Shown: piece after piece, positions 21,201 through 31,373 of the stretch
Numbering within the stretch: position 1 is the stretch's first letter
How the letters are laid out: each line of letters begins with the position of its first letter
Assembly: GCF_000695835.1 (NCBI RefSeq)
Contig: NZ_CP007521.1
Coordinates: 434,001 to 498,000 of the forward strand
Direction of reading: 5' to 3'
DNA from: Mycoplasmopsis californica
GTDB taxonomy: Bacteria; Bacillota_I; Bacilli_A; Mycoplasmatales; Metamycoplasmataceae
DNA length: 64,000 nucleotides
Notes under the pieces: model-generated
Seen by the model: only the letters and a program-made list of their open reading frames with translations
Databases searched by the model: none
What the model was told of the DNA's origin: nothing
Made by a program: the position numbers and the translations under genes

Positions 21201-23587
21201 AAGAAAAAATAATTGAACTACTAAAAACTAATGCAACCAGTCAAAGTCTAATAGATTTACTATCGACATTTACACACAATGCACTCACAAAGCTTGCGCC
21301 CGATAATGGAATAAGTAAAGATGAAATCAAGGAATTTTTAACTAGCCTACTAGCCAAATTTGATAAATTAGAATCTAAAACTCAAATATTCTCAAAACTA
21401 TTCGATATTTTAGTCAGCGAAATCACTAAGGATACTAAACAATTAAATTGAGCTGAATTTGGTTCTCAAATCGCCACTAATTTATTAGGCGATAAGGCGA
21501 TTGATTTAGTTAAATTCTTTGTTCAAGAAGATATATTGACACAACAATCAGAATTCATTAAAAAAATAATTAATCTGGGTTTAAAATACGTAACAAATAA
21601 TCAAAAAATAGCTCAACACATTTATGTCAAAATGGGTGATAAATCTCGTGAATTGATTGAAAAACATATGAATTCGACTGATTTTGTTAGAGCTTTATCT
21701 GACACATTTACAAAATCACAAAACCAAATTAATGAGATATTAGATTTAGTTTTTGCAATAATTAAAAAAGATAAAGAAGCTATCATCGAAATCAAAAATA
21801 TTTTTGATCTAATTAAAATTGCGTTAAAAGACCAATCTTCAAGAGAACAAATTCAAAAAATTATAGAAGACTTGATTACTAATTTAATTTCAACTGATGG
21901 TATTTTTAAACTGTTGAACGGATTATGAAAAGATAGCATAACCCCTTATGGAGTTGATGTCGAAACAGAAGCTAACAAAAAATTTGTTAGCGATTTGTAT
22001 CAAGAATTGCCACAATTAATCAAAGATTTAGGTCTTGTAAAACACGTTTTAGACGCACTAAATTCAACAGCACAAACTAATACAGACACTTCTACATTTG
22101 GAGCTGAATTAGTCAAAAATATCATTCAAGAGTTAGATTTTAAAAATTATAAATACGCACAAGTTTTATTAAAATCTAAAACATTAGCAACTCATAATGA
22201 AACGTTAAAATCTAATATTTCAAAATTAATTGAATCAGTTACATCTAAAGATGAAAATGTTCAAAAATTTAGCAATGATTTTAAAATTACCGATTCGCTT
22301 GTTGAGTTAGGTTTAAGTCCCGAAGATGCGTTGGAGACAGCTAAAAGTGCGTTTAAATCAAATGAATTAAAAACTATATTGGACCTATTTATTAATGAAC
22401 TTTTTGCAAAAACTGAACAATATAGCAGCCTTGAAACGTGACCAGAGGCTGTGGCAACAGTATTCAAATCTATCGACCAAGATAAAATTAAACAACCATT
22501 AACTTCCTGAATTAAATCAATATTTACAAAAAATGAAAAAATAGCATACGCTTTGGGCAAAATAATGGCTCAAAAATTAAGAGAATCTGGCGTAAAAATA
22601 CCTGAGCAGGATGATATTACCATTCAAAAATTTATTCATTCATTTTTAAAAGCTGGTGTAGAAACTAAAATTTTAGAAAATATTGTTAGTGAAATTTTAG
22701 AGGTATTAAAAAAAGTTGATACATTTAAACCAAATGAAATAAAACAAAAAATTCTCGATGCATTTAAAACTGGTGGCACAAAATTCATTATGGATGGCGA
22801 CACGATAATGCTAGGTAAAATATTTGATAATATTAATCTTTTTGAGTCTATTTTCAGTAAATTAGATACAAAAGCATATTCAGACTTCTTAAATTTGATG
22901 TTCAAATATTCTCCACAGGACAAAACAAAAGGTATATATGGAGCAATGTATGGAGCTTCAAAAAGTCAGTTTAATGCCTCTAGCGGTATAAGTGGATTAA
23001 TTCAAGGTAAGGCATCTAAATTTATTAAAGTATTTGTCAAACCGCTTGCTGAACAGTACTTCAAGGAACTTTCAGAAACTGAAAAAATTTATGCTACAGC
23101 GGAAGAAATGAAACAACAATCATCTGCATATCAAAGTCTTTGAAGATTTTATGCATTTTTCGCAAGGATGATGTATGGTAATACAAATCCTAAATGACTA
23201 TTTTGAAATGGTACAAATTTAACAGCCGAAGCAATCTTAATGAGCGGATTCACAGAATCGTTTAAAGAAGCAATCGAAAAACATAAAGAATTACTAAATA
23301 AATATAAAAGCAAGCTAGACATAATTGGATTTAATGATACAAAACAACCTCTCGATTATTGGATAGCAGGAACTCAACTCCTAGTTGAAAAAGGATGATT
23401 CGGTAGAACTACAACATACAATTCAAGATCCAATAATCTTTCAGCATCTCGCTATGGTCGGGATCACACTCTAGTTTATATTTATTATGGCGATAAAATT
23501 GATACAAAATATAATAAAGGCAAAAAAATGGAAGATATTCTTTTAGAAGATATGATTCGAGGATATCAACCAGTAAAAAATAAATAA
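18224..23587 (+). CDS. Giant secreted SGNH/GDSL hydrolase
   Basis: A 1787-residue protein assembled across many TGA-Trp codons in one frame. A hydrophobic N-terminal helix (about residues 8-28) without a lipobox Cys suggests secretion or N-terminal anchoring. Residues about 95-375 hold the hydrolase: block I ALGDSITAG with nucleophile Ser104, block III SLGAND (Asn214), and the block V DIHPGAKGYKRM with the catalytic His near residue 359. Such enzymes act as lipases or esterases. The remaining 1400 residues are helical, rich in Lys, Ile and Asn, and match no domain I know. ATG at 18224 is preferred because GGAAG precedes it. Substrate and role of the long tail are unknown. Confidence 0.88.
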
Positions 23588-23628
23588 TTTATGGTAAAAT
23601 AGATAATACAATATTTAAGGAGGTATTT

Positions 23629-23862
23629 ATGGGGACAACCGGATGGGTATTAACCATTATATTTGTTTCTTTATTTGTAGGTTTAATTGGTGGTTTAATC
23701 GGGTTTTTTATCGCAAGATCAAAAATTCAAAAACAAATTAAAGAAAACCCTCCAATTAACGAAAAAATGGTTCGTGCAATGTTTTTGCAAATGGGTAGAA
23801 AACCTTCAGAAGCTCAAGTTAAAAATGTTATGCGTTCAATTTATAATGCAAAAAATAATTAG
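23629..23862 (+). CDS. yneF: YneF family (UPF0154) small membrane protein
   Basis: A 77-residue protein with one N-terminal transmembrane helix containing Gly repeats (GLIGGLIGFFIARSK). A conserved tail follows: NPPINEKMVRAMFLQMGRKPSEAQVKNVMRSI, the UPF0154 signature (split here as NPPINEKMVRAMF and MGRKPSEAQV). Length fits the family, which is conserved in Firmicutes and Mollicutes but has no settled function. It has an ideal ribosome site (AAGGAGG) and a terminator right after it. Confidence 0.92.
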   Translation: MGTTGWVLTIIFVSLFVGLIGGLIGFFIARSKIQKQIKENPPINEKMVRAMFLQMGRKPSEAQVKNVMRSIYNAKNN

Positions 23863-23869
23863 TTTTATT

Positions 23870-23894
23870 AACACAGTTTAGGCTGTGTTTTTTA
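23870..23894 (+). terminator. Terminator after yneF
   Basis: Stem AACACAG / CTGTGTT with a six-base loop (23870-23889) followed by TTTTTAT. Confidence 0.85.
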
Positions 23895-23994
23895 TATTTA
23901 GAAGGACATAATTTAAAATATTCATACATCAAATTGCGTACTATTGCCCCTAAAATTTATAATTTATACTAATTAATATTTATAGAATTTGCAA

Positions 23995-24000
23995 TATAAT
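23995..24000 (+). promoter_or_regulatory. Probable -10 box of the His-rich lipoprotein pair
   Basis: TATAAT about 100 bases before the ATG at 24100, implying a leader of about 90 bases. The leader contains a hairpin TGAGTA / TACTCA (24049-24065). Confidence 0.4.
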
Positions 24001-24099
24001 TTAAATGATTAACATATATCTTTCATTTCGTTAAATAATTTAATTTAATGAGTAATAAATACTCATAACTACTGAAAAACACACAAATTAAGGAGTAAT

Positions 24100-25812
24100 A
24101 TGAATAAAAAACTATCATTTGTATTGGGGGTATCATCGATTTTACCAATCGCTTTAGCTGCGTCAAGTTGCAACAGCAACAAAAATATAAATCAGGTACA
24201 AGCTGATTTAGATAATTTAGAACCCAACGAAATCGGTAAAAAAATGTATCCAATCGAGATTAAGAACCGTCTAAAAATGATGCAACTAAACGCTAAATCT
24301 AACGAGGATATAATCGGCTACATAAATTTATTTTTAACTAAACCAATTGACCACAACACTTATCAATATGTAAGTGTGGAAGACCAACTTAAAAGCGTTA
24401 AGTTTACACTGAAAATTACTGCAAATAAAACGCTACACACAGCTATATTAAATAATTTAACTCAGTTGGTTGAGCATGACAATGAGGATAAAAAAAATAC
24501 TGAAGAAAAGATAAAAATAGGTAATATTACAATTAGCACCTCAATAGGTTCGAAAGCACAATCAATGAGTGCTATTGAATTTGGTAAAATTTATAGACAA
24601 AAACATTCTGAATTTAATGGCGATCCAGTTAAACTGCTTGATTGATTAAAACAAGACAAATATTTTGATATTGAAGGTGATTATAAAAGTGGTGAATATA
24701 TTTACCATTTAAGTAAACATTCACACGCTCACGGCGAAAATGAATTTCATGCCTTCTTCACAGCCGAAAATGCTAAAACGGGCATGTTTGATCGTTTATT
24801 CGATCTTGATGGTAAACCAGGAATAAGCTTTAATAAAGGTTGAAATACCATCGCTAAAATTGGTAATATATTAATTAAAAAACGTGTAAAAATCAGTGCA
24901 AATTACCAAAATAACACTGCTCAACAATTCATTAATGAAATCAATTCGGCAATTGATTCAAAAGCTAAATTAGCCATCATAACAAAATATACAGGGCAGG
25001 ATTTTTCATCATTTACTGAAGATAAAGCTAATTTAACCCACCACATTAGTGTTTCTGATAACACAAAACAAAATCTGGAACAAGTTGTAGTGAATGTTGC
25101 GCTCAAAGCTACTGGACAAAATCAACCTATTCAGTCTCAAAGTGTAATTGTTGAAGGTTTTTTAACTAAATCTAATGAGATAGATGTTCCAAAAAATTCA
25201 AATACCAAAAAAGATAACGATAATAAACAGGGCAAAATTGAAAACTCATCAACCAAATCGATGAGTTTCGATGATAATTTAGAAGCTATTGATAAATTTA
25301 AAACAAAAGATGAAATCACTCAATATATTGATGCCGACAATGATTTAAACCCAGAAAAGATTAAAGATTTTATTTACGATCTTGAATTAGATAGCGCTGA
25401 GGCTGGAAATTTATATAGTGAAGAAGAAGTTAAATTTATAAAAACACTTGTTAACTCATCAACTATAATTAATGGCAAATTTAGCGTTCAAAATAGTAAG
25501 TTAGATGAAGTACATGAATTGTTCAAAAAAGCGAGTTCAATAGATGATGCTAAGGAAAAAGCAAAAGCATATGCAAAATTAGCTATTGAATCAAGAATTA
25601 AATTAACATCAATAGCTCTTTCTGGCGCCATTAAAAAAGCGCAACAGCAATTAGAATACGCTAGAAAAGACGAAACTAAAGAAAAGTTAAATAAATTAAT
25701 TCAGCAAGCACAAATTGCAAAAGAACAAAAATATAACCTTTCTTCTAGTTTGGAGATAGTTAAATCTATTAATGATCTAGTTAAAGAAGTGGAAGAAAGT
25801 GCTCTGCTTTAA
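24100..25812 (+). CDS. Surface lipoprotein with a His-rich motif
   Basis: A 570-residue lipoprotein: MNKK start, hydrophobic stretch and lipobox AASSC (about residue 24). A strand-rich N-terminal half contains the segment HLSKHSHAHGENEFH (about residues 206-220), five His in a short stretch that could bind metal. The C-terminal half is charged and helical, ending in a Gln/Lys-rich coiled-coil-like region. Start chosen by AAGGAG upstream. The next gene starts 23 bases later and also encodes a lipoprotein with a His cluster, so the two probably act together. I do not recognise the family; metal binding is inference from composition. Confidence 0.82.
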
Positions 25813-25835
25813 TTATTTAGTATGATATTTAGATT

Positions 25836-26804
25836 ATGAAAAAGATAAATTTTAAGATCGCTTTAGGCTTAATCACCACCGCGCCTGTTATGCTTGCATT
25901 TTCTTGCACTAACTCAAGTACAGATAAACCAAAATTAACTGGCGACAACGCAAAAATTAGCGAAGAATGAGCCAAATTTACACATATAATTGGACAAATA
26001 GAGTCAAGATTGGGTAAAACAGAAACAGAATTTAATCAGAAAAATAAAGCTTTTTCTTTATTTGTGTCAAAATTTCAATCATTGCAAAGGGATTTAATTT
26101 CATCATTACAAAAAGTTACAAATCCACTTTTAAATAGCGATAAATTTCTAACCGATAATGAACAAAACAGTTTTAGCAATCTGCAAAAGCAAATATACAG
26201 AGATTGATTAATTACTCAAAAAGGTCTTAAATGAGTACAAAATAGTGAAAATATCATCGAAGATTCTCTAATTCAAACTAAATCAACAATTGCGAAATTA
26301 AGAACTCAAACTTCAGCAAATGCAATTTACACTTTTAACCAATATATGTTACAACTTGGAAATAAAAGATTTAAAGACCAAGAAATGCAAGCTAAATTAA
26401 AATCGTTGAAATTATTTATTAATTCATACATTTTTGATATGGATAAATTAACTGAGGAGCAAAGCGATAATCTTGATAACGAGAACAATCACAAAGCAAA
26501 CAATCACTCACACACGCATTCGCACGCATTTGTAAATATAAGTTTAAATGCAATTAATCAAAATACAGAATTTCTAACTAAACTAGCTGATTTGATTAAA
26601 ATAAAGAATAAAATTAATGCTATTGATAATGATTTAAAACGCAAGTTTTACACTGAAAATTTGTATAAAAATTTAAATTTAGACATAAGTGGCTTAGAAG
26701 ATATTTTGAAAAATGCAAAAGAAGAATTATTTGAAATTAAATCATTAGCAACACAATTGCATGATATATTAGATTCCATGATTAAGGTTGTTAACCCACT
26801 GTAA
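25836..26804 (+). CDS. Helical lipoprotein with a His cluster
   Basis: A 322-residue lipoprotein with signal peptide ending MLAFSC. The mature chain is almost entirely helical and charged, interrupted at about residues 220-232 by NNHSHTHSHAF, an alternating H-x-H cluster of the kind seen in zinc-binding loops of metal transporters and chaperones. It follows the preceding lipoprotein by 23 bases with only a weak ribosome site, suggesting cotranscription. Family not recognised. Metal capture at the cell surface is a plausible but unproven role. Confidence 0.8.
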
Positions 26805-27099
26805 TAGTACTCATAATATACCAGCTTTTTAAACAAAGACACAACTTAATAGGGTTCTATAATTGTGCCGTGGTTTAAAGTATGCAAAACAAATAAAATG
26901 AGTCGTAATACACGAGTAAAAAATGTATGGAAACTACCCTAATGGTGCTTTTGGCGGAAAAATCTAATACTACAAAGAGTATTAGACTCTAAAAATTTTG
27001 CAATTGTTAAAGAGCAACTTCAATTAAATTTACAAGGACCTCAAAAATATATAGCCCAAACAACGGCTGATACATAAGAACACTAAAAAATAATATTAA
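26805..27099. other. Decayed intergenic sequence with a 9-bp hairpin
   Basis: This stretch has fragments of reading frame interrupted by stops (for example a run starting MSRNTRVKNVWKLP near 26900 that meets TAA). A perfect hairpin TCTAATACT / AGTATTAGA (26963-26986) lacks a T tail. Nothing intact is visible; it looks like gene remains. Confidence 0.5.
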
Positions 27100-27869
27100 A
27101 GAAGACAATTTAGAATAATTAATGAACGATATAACAATTTGGATATTATCTACATTATGATTTTAACGCCATTTCAATTATGCCTTATCTCTATTATTTG
27201 GCTCATAATTAAGAATCGTTTTGTTTTTAGTATAGGTTTTAGGTCGGAAGACTATCTTTCAGCAAATAATATTAAATTACAAGAATATTTTATTGATTTT
27301 TTGAGATCAAAAATAAAACATTCTTGTGAAAAAGGATTTTAATTATAGGTGTAGGCATAATTTATACCATCTTGCAATCACTACTTAATTCTTGGATAGC
27401 TAAAAAATTCTTCAAATTCGAAATCGAAATATATACATTTATCTTACATGCTTTATTTTAGGTATTTATTGTTTACTTTATTTTGTTAGGTTGTCTAATT
27501 ACCTATTTATCAAAACTACTACAATTATTAAAAAATAATAGCAATAGAAAAAACTATATTGAAAGCTTTATTGATATTAATTCAAATGAAGAACAAATAA
27601 TGCTTGATAAATTTTCTTATAATTTCAATCGTGGCAATTGAGCTAATAATAGATGAAATTTTTGATGCGCCTCATCTTATCCACTGCTTTTTAGAGTCAA
27701 AAACTCAGAACATATAAATAGATGTGTAGTATATTTAGGAATCGTTCATTCTTATGACAACGTTTATTATTCTAAAATGAAAATTACATTTATTAAAGGC
27801 TATGAATCTTTAAATATCTACATGTTTAAAGATATTGCTTTAAAGTACGGGGTGATCGAAAAAACATAA
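27100..27869 (+). pseudogene. Broken membrane-protein gene
   Basis: Two conceptual pieces join into one plausible protein. The first (27100-27342) encodes a membrane helix (MILTPFQLCLISIIWLII) and a hydrophilic stretch ending KHSCEKGF. The second (from about 27336) continues in the frame one base back with two further membrane helices and a polar tail ending ALKYGVIEKT at 27869. Besides this frameshift there is an in-frame TAG at 27459-27461. No ribosome site was found at the start. Family not recognised; it may be a decayed surface or defence-type membrane gene. Confidence 0.6.
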
Positions 27870-27982
27870 TAAATATTCTAGGTCTTAATTAGATCTCGTC
27901 TATATCACGATCTAATTTACCAATTATTTTCAAAAGTTATTTCAGATACAAAACCGGAATATGTTCTCATTAAAAATAAATT

Positions 27983-28027
27983 AAAAATAACGAAAACCAA
28001 TATAAAATTGAGGTATTCGTTATTTTT
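27983..28027. terminator. Bidirectional terminator hairpin
   Basis: A 16-base inverted repeat with one mismatch, AAAAATAACGAAAACC and GGTATTCGTTATTTTT, separated by 13 bases. A and T runs on the flanks let it work on both strands; it mainly serves the minus-strand ktrB operon. Confidence 0.75.
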
Positions 28028-28063
28028 AATGCCAAAAACAAAGAACTTGAGAAGACGAGTATT

Positions 28064-28513
28064 TTATTGAGTTTTTATTAGTAAATTTTTAAGTTGTTTG
28101 TGTTGTTTTTGAGTTATTCAATCAGATTTTTGATGTGTACTATTAAATCATAGCACTGCGCAAAAGGTTTTAAATAATATAGAAAAAGTGTTCACTTTAA
28201 ATTTATTAGATGTGTTTTTGTCTTTTTGATTCAAAATTCGAGTTATTAACAAGCAAAAATGAGCATAATTTAAGGCCAAGGCACATCACAACATTAAAAT
28301 GGAAATGCTAATTAAAATAATTAACGTAATTTTTAAATTTTCAATATATTTTCATGTAAAAAACACAGTTATTAAGCTAATAATCAGTAGGCAAGCCAAA
28401 ATTAATAAGAAAATTGTATATGCTTTTTTATTGTTTCGTTTTGAAATGTGTGTAAGTTGAGATGGGGTTAATATTGAATTATCCAATCATAACCTCTTCT
28501 TGAATATATTCAT
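28064..28513 (-). CDS. Small two-helix membrane protein overlapping ktrB
   Basis: A 149-residue protein visible only when TGA is read as Trp. It has two membrane helices (about residues 31-54 and 60-82) between a basic N-terminus (MNIFKKRLWLDNS) and a Lys-rich tail (HKQLKNLLIKTQ). Its start lies inside the 3' end of ktrB, overlapping by 35 bases in another frame, and no strong ribosome site precedes it, so it may depend on translation of ktrB. Family not recognised. Position suggests an accessory factor for potassium uptake, which is inference only. Confidence 0.6.
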
Positions 28514-30017
28514 ACTTGAATGAATTATTAGCTTTTTTTCCTCACACCAACACACTGCTTGTAATACCAAATTGACCGATGAACATCATTATAATTAAAA
28601 ATATTTTTGACACAATATTTAAATCACGTGTCACACCGACGGTCAATCCCGATGTTCCTAACGCTGAGCAAACTTCGAATGCTAAATGAACAAAATTATA
28701 CTCAATCGCGTTTAATTTACCTCCATAAGTATCTAAACTTGAAGAAATAATCAATACTCACGCAAAGGTTAAAAAGGCTGAAATACAAAAGACAATTGAA
28801 CTCATTTTCACAGTTTCATCCGGAATACGTCTTTTAAAGACTCTAACAGTTGGACGTCCCAATATTTTATTGAAGATAGCAAGCACTAGAATTGCAATTG
28901 TTGTGGTACGTACCCCACCACCCGTTGACACAGGACCAGCGCCAATAAACATTAAAATTGTTAATACAATAATTGAGCCATTAGTTAAATGATTGATTTG
29001 AATTGTACTAAATCCTGCTGAACGAGTTGATAAACTTAAAAAGAAAAGTTGTCAAGTTTTTTGTGCTCAGTTTCCATAATCCCCATTAGATGCAAAAGAA
29101 TTCGATTTAGCAGCAAATTCAAAAGCACACAACAATGAAAATCCAATTAAAGTTGTAATTAAATAAGTAGTAACGGAAATTTTAGTTATCAATTTAAAAA
29201 TATAACGTTGTCTATTTTTGCGATTAGTAAGTAGATGTTTTATAAAGCCGGTAATATCATAAATAACCGGATAACCTAATCCCCCAATTAAAAATAGAAA
29301 TGCAAAATATAATTGCAACTCGATATTCCAGTAATAACTCATTAAAGAGTTTTGACCAATTATGTCAAAACCAGCATTATTTATTGCTGAAATCGTGTGA
29401 AAAAAACCATACCGAAAAGCGAGTGAAACATTACCTTTTGGCGAAATAAATTGACCATGAAAATCAATATTTCCAGTCGATCTTGGTGATGCTAAATAAA
29501 AATATAAGCTTAAAAACATACCCGAAATAAAAGTAATGATTAACAAAGTTGCTACAGAATGCAGAATTATTTGTTTTGTAGTGCCTAATTCATCAGAGCC
29601 TCGTTCGTGTGCAATAACTCGCATTGAATTAACAGAGTTTTTAGCCCGGGGAAACAAAATTGAAATAAAGAATATTTTTAACGCAAAAATTCCAATTCCG
29701 CCAGATAAAATTAGTGTTGCAATGATTGCTTGACCGAACATATTTCAAGTTGAATATGAATCGACACTAACTAAACCAGTGTCACTGAACGCTGATGCAG
29801 TTGTAAAAATTGCATCCATATATGAAATTTTATTTTTACCCTCTTCAGCATGCGTAATAGGACTTCACAATAACAGTGATGAAGCTAAAACTATCAATAA
29901 ATAAGTAAAAAATATTATTCTTACATTTGAAACTTTACGCAATCAGTGTAAAGTTGCAGAAATTTTGGCTCGAAAGCGTGAATTTCGCCAACGATTTGAC
30001 ATATCACTTTTATTCAT
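28479..30017 (-). CDS. ktrB: KtrB/TrkH-type potassium uptake membrane subunit
   Basis: A 512-residue potassium channel-like transporter with the four pore-loop repeats. Filter segments are seen at TASAFSDTGL, INNAGFD, STRSAGF and ALGTSGLTVG, and the C-terminus ends EEVMIG as in KtrB. Several TGA codons are read as Trp. It works with the RCK subunit KtrA, encoded divergently 70 bases away. The ATG at 30017 gives a basic cytoplasmic N-terminus; no Shine-Dalgarno is visible, so a leaderless message or a slightly internal start (ATG 15 bases in) is possible. The 3' end overlaps a small membrane gene. Confidence 0.94.
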
Positions 30018-30056
30018 ATATTAAATTTTAATACATTAAACATAAAAATAACATAA

Positions 30057-30062
30057 TATAAT
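30057..30062 (+). promoter_or_regulatory. Probable -10 box of ktrA
   Basis: TATAAT 26 bases before the ktrA ATG; the leader would be about 20 bases, too short for a c-di-AMP riboswitch. Confidence 0.5.
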
Positions 30063-30087
30063 TAAATAGAAATTTTGCGGGGGTCTT

Positions 30088-30759
30088 ATGCGTAAAAAAT
30101 TAAATCAAAATATTGCAGTTATTGGTGCAGGTCGTTTTGGTAGTGCGGTTATTAATCAGCTTCTAACCATGAACGTTTCATTGTTGCTAATAGATAGGGA
30201 CGAAAAAAATCTTAAACCATTTGCTAATCGGGTGGATAAATTAGTTGTCGCTGATGGTGCCGATCCAATTTCATTAGAAGCCTTAGGAATTAAAGACATC
30301 GATATTGTCGTGGTGGCAACAAATGATAATACTGAAATTGTGGCAGCTTTAACTGAGTTGCAAGTAAATAACATTATAGCTCGAGCTCAATCAGAAAGAC
30401 ACGCAAATGTTTTGCGCCAAATTGGAGTTAAAACTATTATTAGCCCTGAAAAAGAAGCGGGCGTACGTACAGCTTTAATTGCTGCCAACCCAAACTTTGC
30501 TAAGTATTCACTAGGCTTACAGGAATTAGGAGATGGTTTTGTAATGGGGACAACCCTACTAACTAGCGATAAATTTATTAATAAAACTTTAAAAGAAGCA
30601 AAATTTGTCGAAAAAGGTGTTAGTGTTGTTTTAATCAAACGGGGCGCTGAAAATATTTTACCTTCTGGATATACAATGTTACAGCAGGGTGATTTAATCA
30701 CGATTTTAGGTAAAGTTAGCGATGTCACTCATGTTTTTGGAATTTTAAATAAAGAATAG
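30088..30759 (+). CDS. ktrA: KtrA/TrkA-type potassium uptake regulatory subunit
   Basis: A 223-residue cytoplasmic RCK protein that forms the gating ring on KtrB. The N-terminal Rossmann domain has IGAGRFG (about residues 12-18) and the acidic residue that contacts the nucleotide ribose (LLIDRDE). The C-terminal RCK_C domain (about residues 140-223; LPSGYTMLQQGDLITILG) is where c-di-AMP binds in Staphylococcus aureus KtrA. Since this window also encodes a diadenylate cyclase, such control is likely here. The gene has GGGGGTC upstream and a strong terminator behind it. Confidence 0.94.
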   Translation: MRKKLNQNIAVIGAGRFGSAVINQLLTMNVSLLLIDRDEKNLKPFANRVDKLVVADGADPISLEALGIKDIDIVVVATNDNTEIVAALTELQVNNIIARAQSERHANVLRQIGVKTIISPEKEAGVRTALIAANPNFAKYSLGLQELGDGFVMGTTLLTSDKFINKTLKEAKFVEKGVSVVLIKRGAENILPSGYTMLQQGDLITILGKVSDVTHVFGILNKE

Positions 30760-30837
30760 TGAAAAAATTACCACTTTTTCACAAAATTAAAAAACGCAAT
30801 TTATGCTAATAAAAACGGCTAAAATTGCGTTTTTTAA
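30759..30837 (+). terminator. Double hairpin terminator after ktrA
   Basis: An 8-bp stem GTGAAAAA / TTTTTCAC (30759-30782) is followed by a 14-bp perfect stem ending in GCGTTTTTT (30789-30835). Confidence 0.85.
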
Positions 30838-30911
30838 TTTTATTAACAACGATTGGAGACAAAAATTAAAGAATTTAAATAAATTTAAACATTTAAAAAC
30901 ATAAAAAGGTC

Positions 30912-30917
30912 TATAAT
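30912..30917 (+). promoter_or_regulatory. -10 box of the mraZ operon
   Basis: TATAAT directly upstream of the MraZ box array and 25 bases before the mraZ start; transcription would begin within the array. Confidence 0.6.
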
Positions 30918-30918
30918 T

Positions 30919-30942
30919 GTGGTAGCTAGTGGGAGGAAGTGG
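30919..30942 (+). promoter_or_regulatory. MraZ operator: three GTGG boxes with 10-bp period
   Basis: GTGG occurs at 30919, 30929 and 30939, exactly one helical turn apart. MraZ binds tandem G-rich direct repeats in its own promoter in E. coli and in mollicutes, so this is the likely autoregulatory site. The last box overlaps the ribosome site and start codon. Confidence 0.75.
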
Positions 30943-31373
30943 TGTACGGACAATTTGAACGAACAATTGATGCTAAGAACCGTGTGGCGTTGCCAGCAAA
31001 GCTGCGTGATGCTTTGGGTAGCAAATTTTATTTGACTATTAGCATGAATAATGTAATCGAATTGAGGGACGAAGCTGAGTTTAACTCAATGACGGCAAAC
31101 TTAAATGCACAAAGCATTTATGATGCCAACGCCAGAATGCTAAAAAGATATATTTTGGGTAATACACACGAAATTGAATTGGATGCACAAGCGCGCTTCA
31201 TTATACCTAAACCCGCACTAGCTAAAGGAGAAATCCAAAAAGATGTAATTTTTATTGGGGTTGGTAACTTTGTTGAATTATGAGGAGCCGAAACCTTTAA
31301 AAATTATGAACAATCAATTAGCGATGAAGATATTGCCTTAGCTGCTAGAGCGCTCGCTGATAAGGAACGTTAA
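30942..31373 (+). CDS. mraZ: MraZ transcriptional regulator
   Basis: A 143-residue protein with two MraZ/AbrB-like repeats, each with a D-A-K/Q-x-R core: TIDAKNRVALPAKLRDAL (about residues 9-26) and ELDAQARFIIPKPAL (about 86-100). It is the DNA-binding regulator of the division and cell-wall cluster. The start is GTG at 30942 rather than the GTG just before it, because GGGAGG gives proper spacing to the second. The stop overlaps the rsmH start (TAATG). Confidence 0.95.

Noticed and set aside
30018-30087. Possible c-di-AMP riboswitch before ktrA
   Set aside because: The whole divergent spacer is 70 bases, too short for that aptamer.
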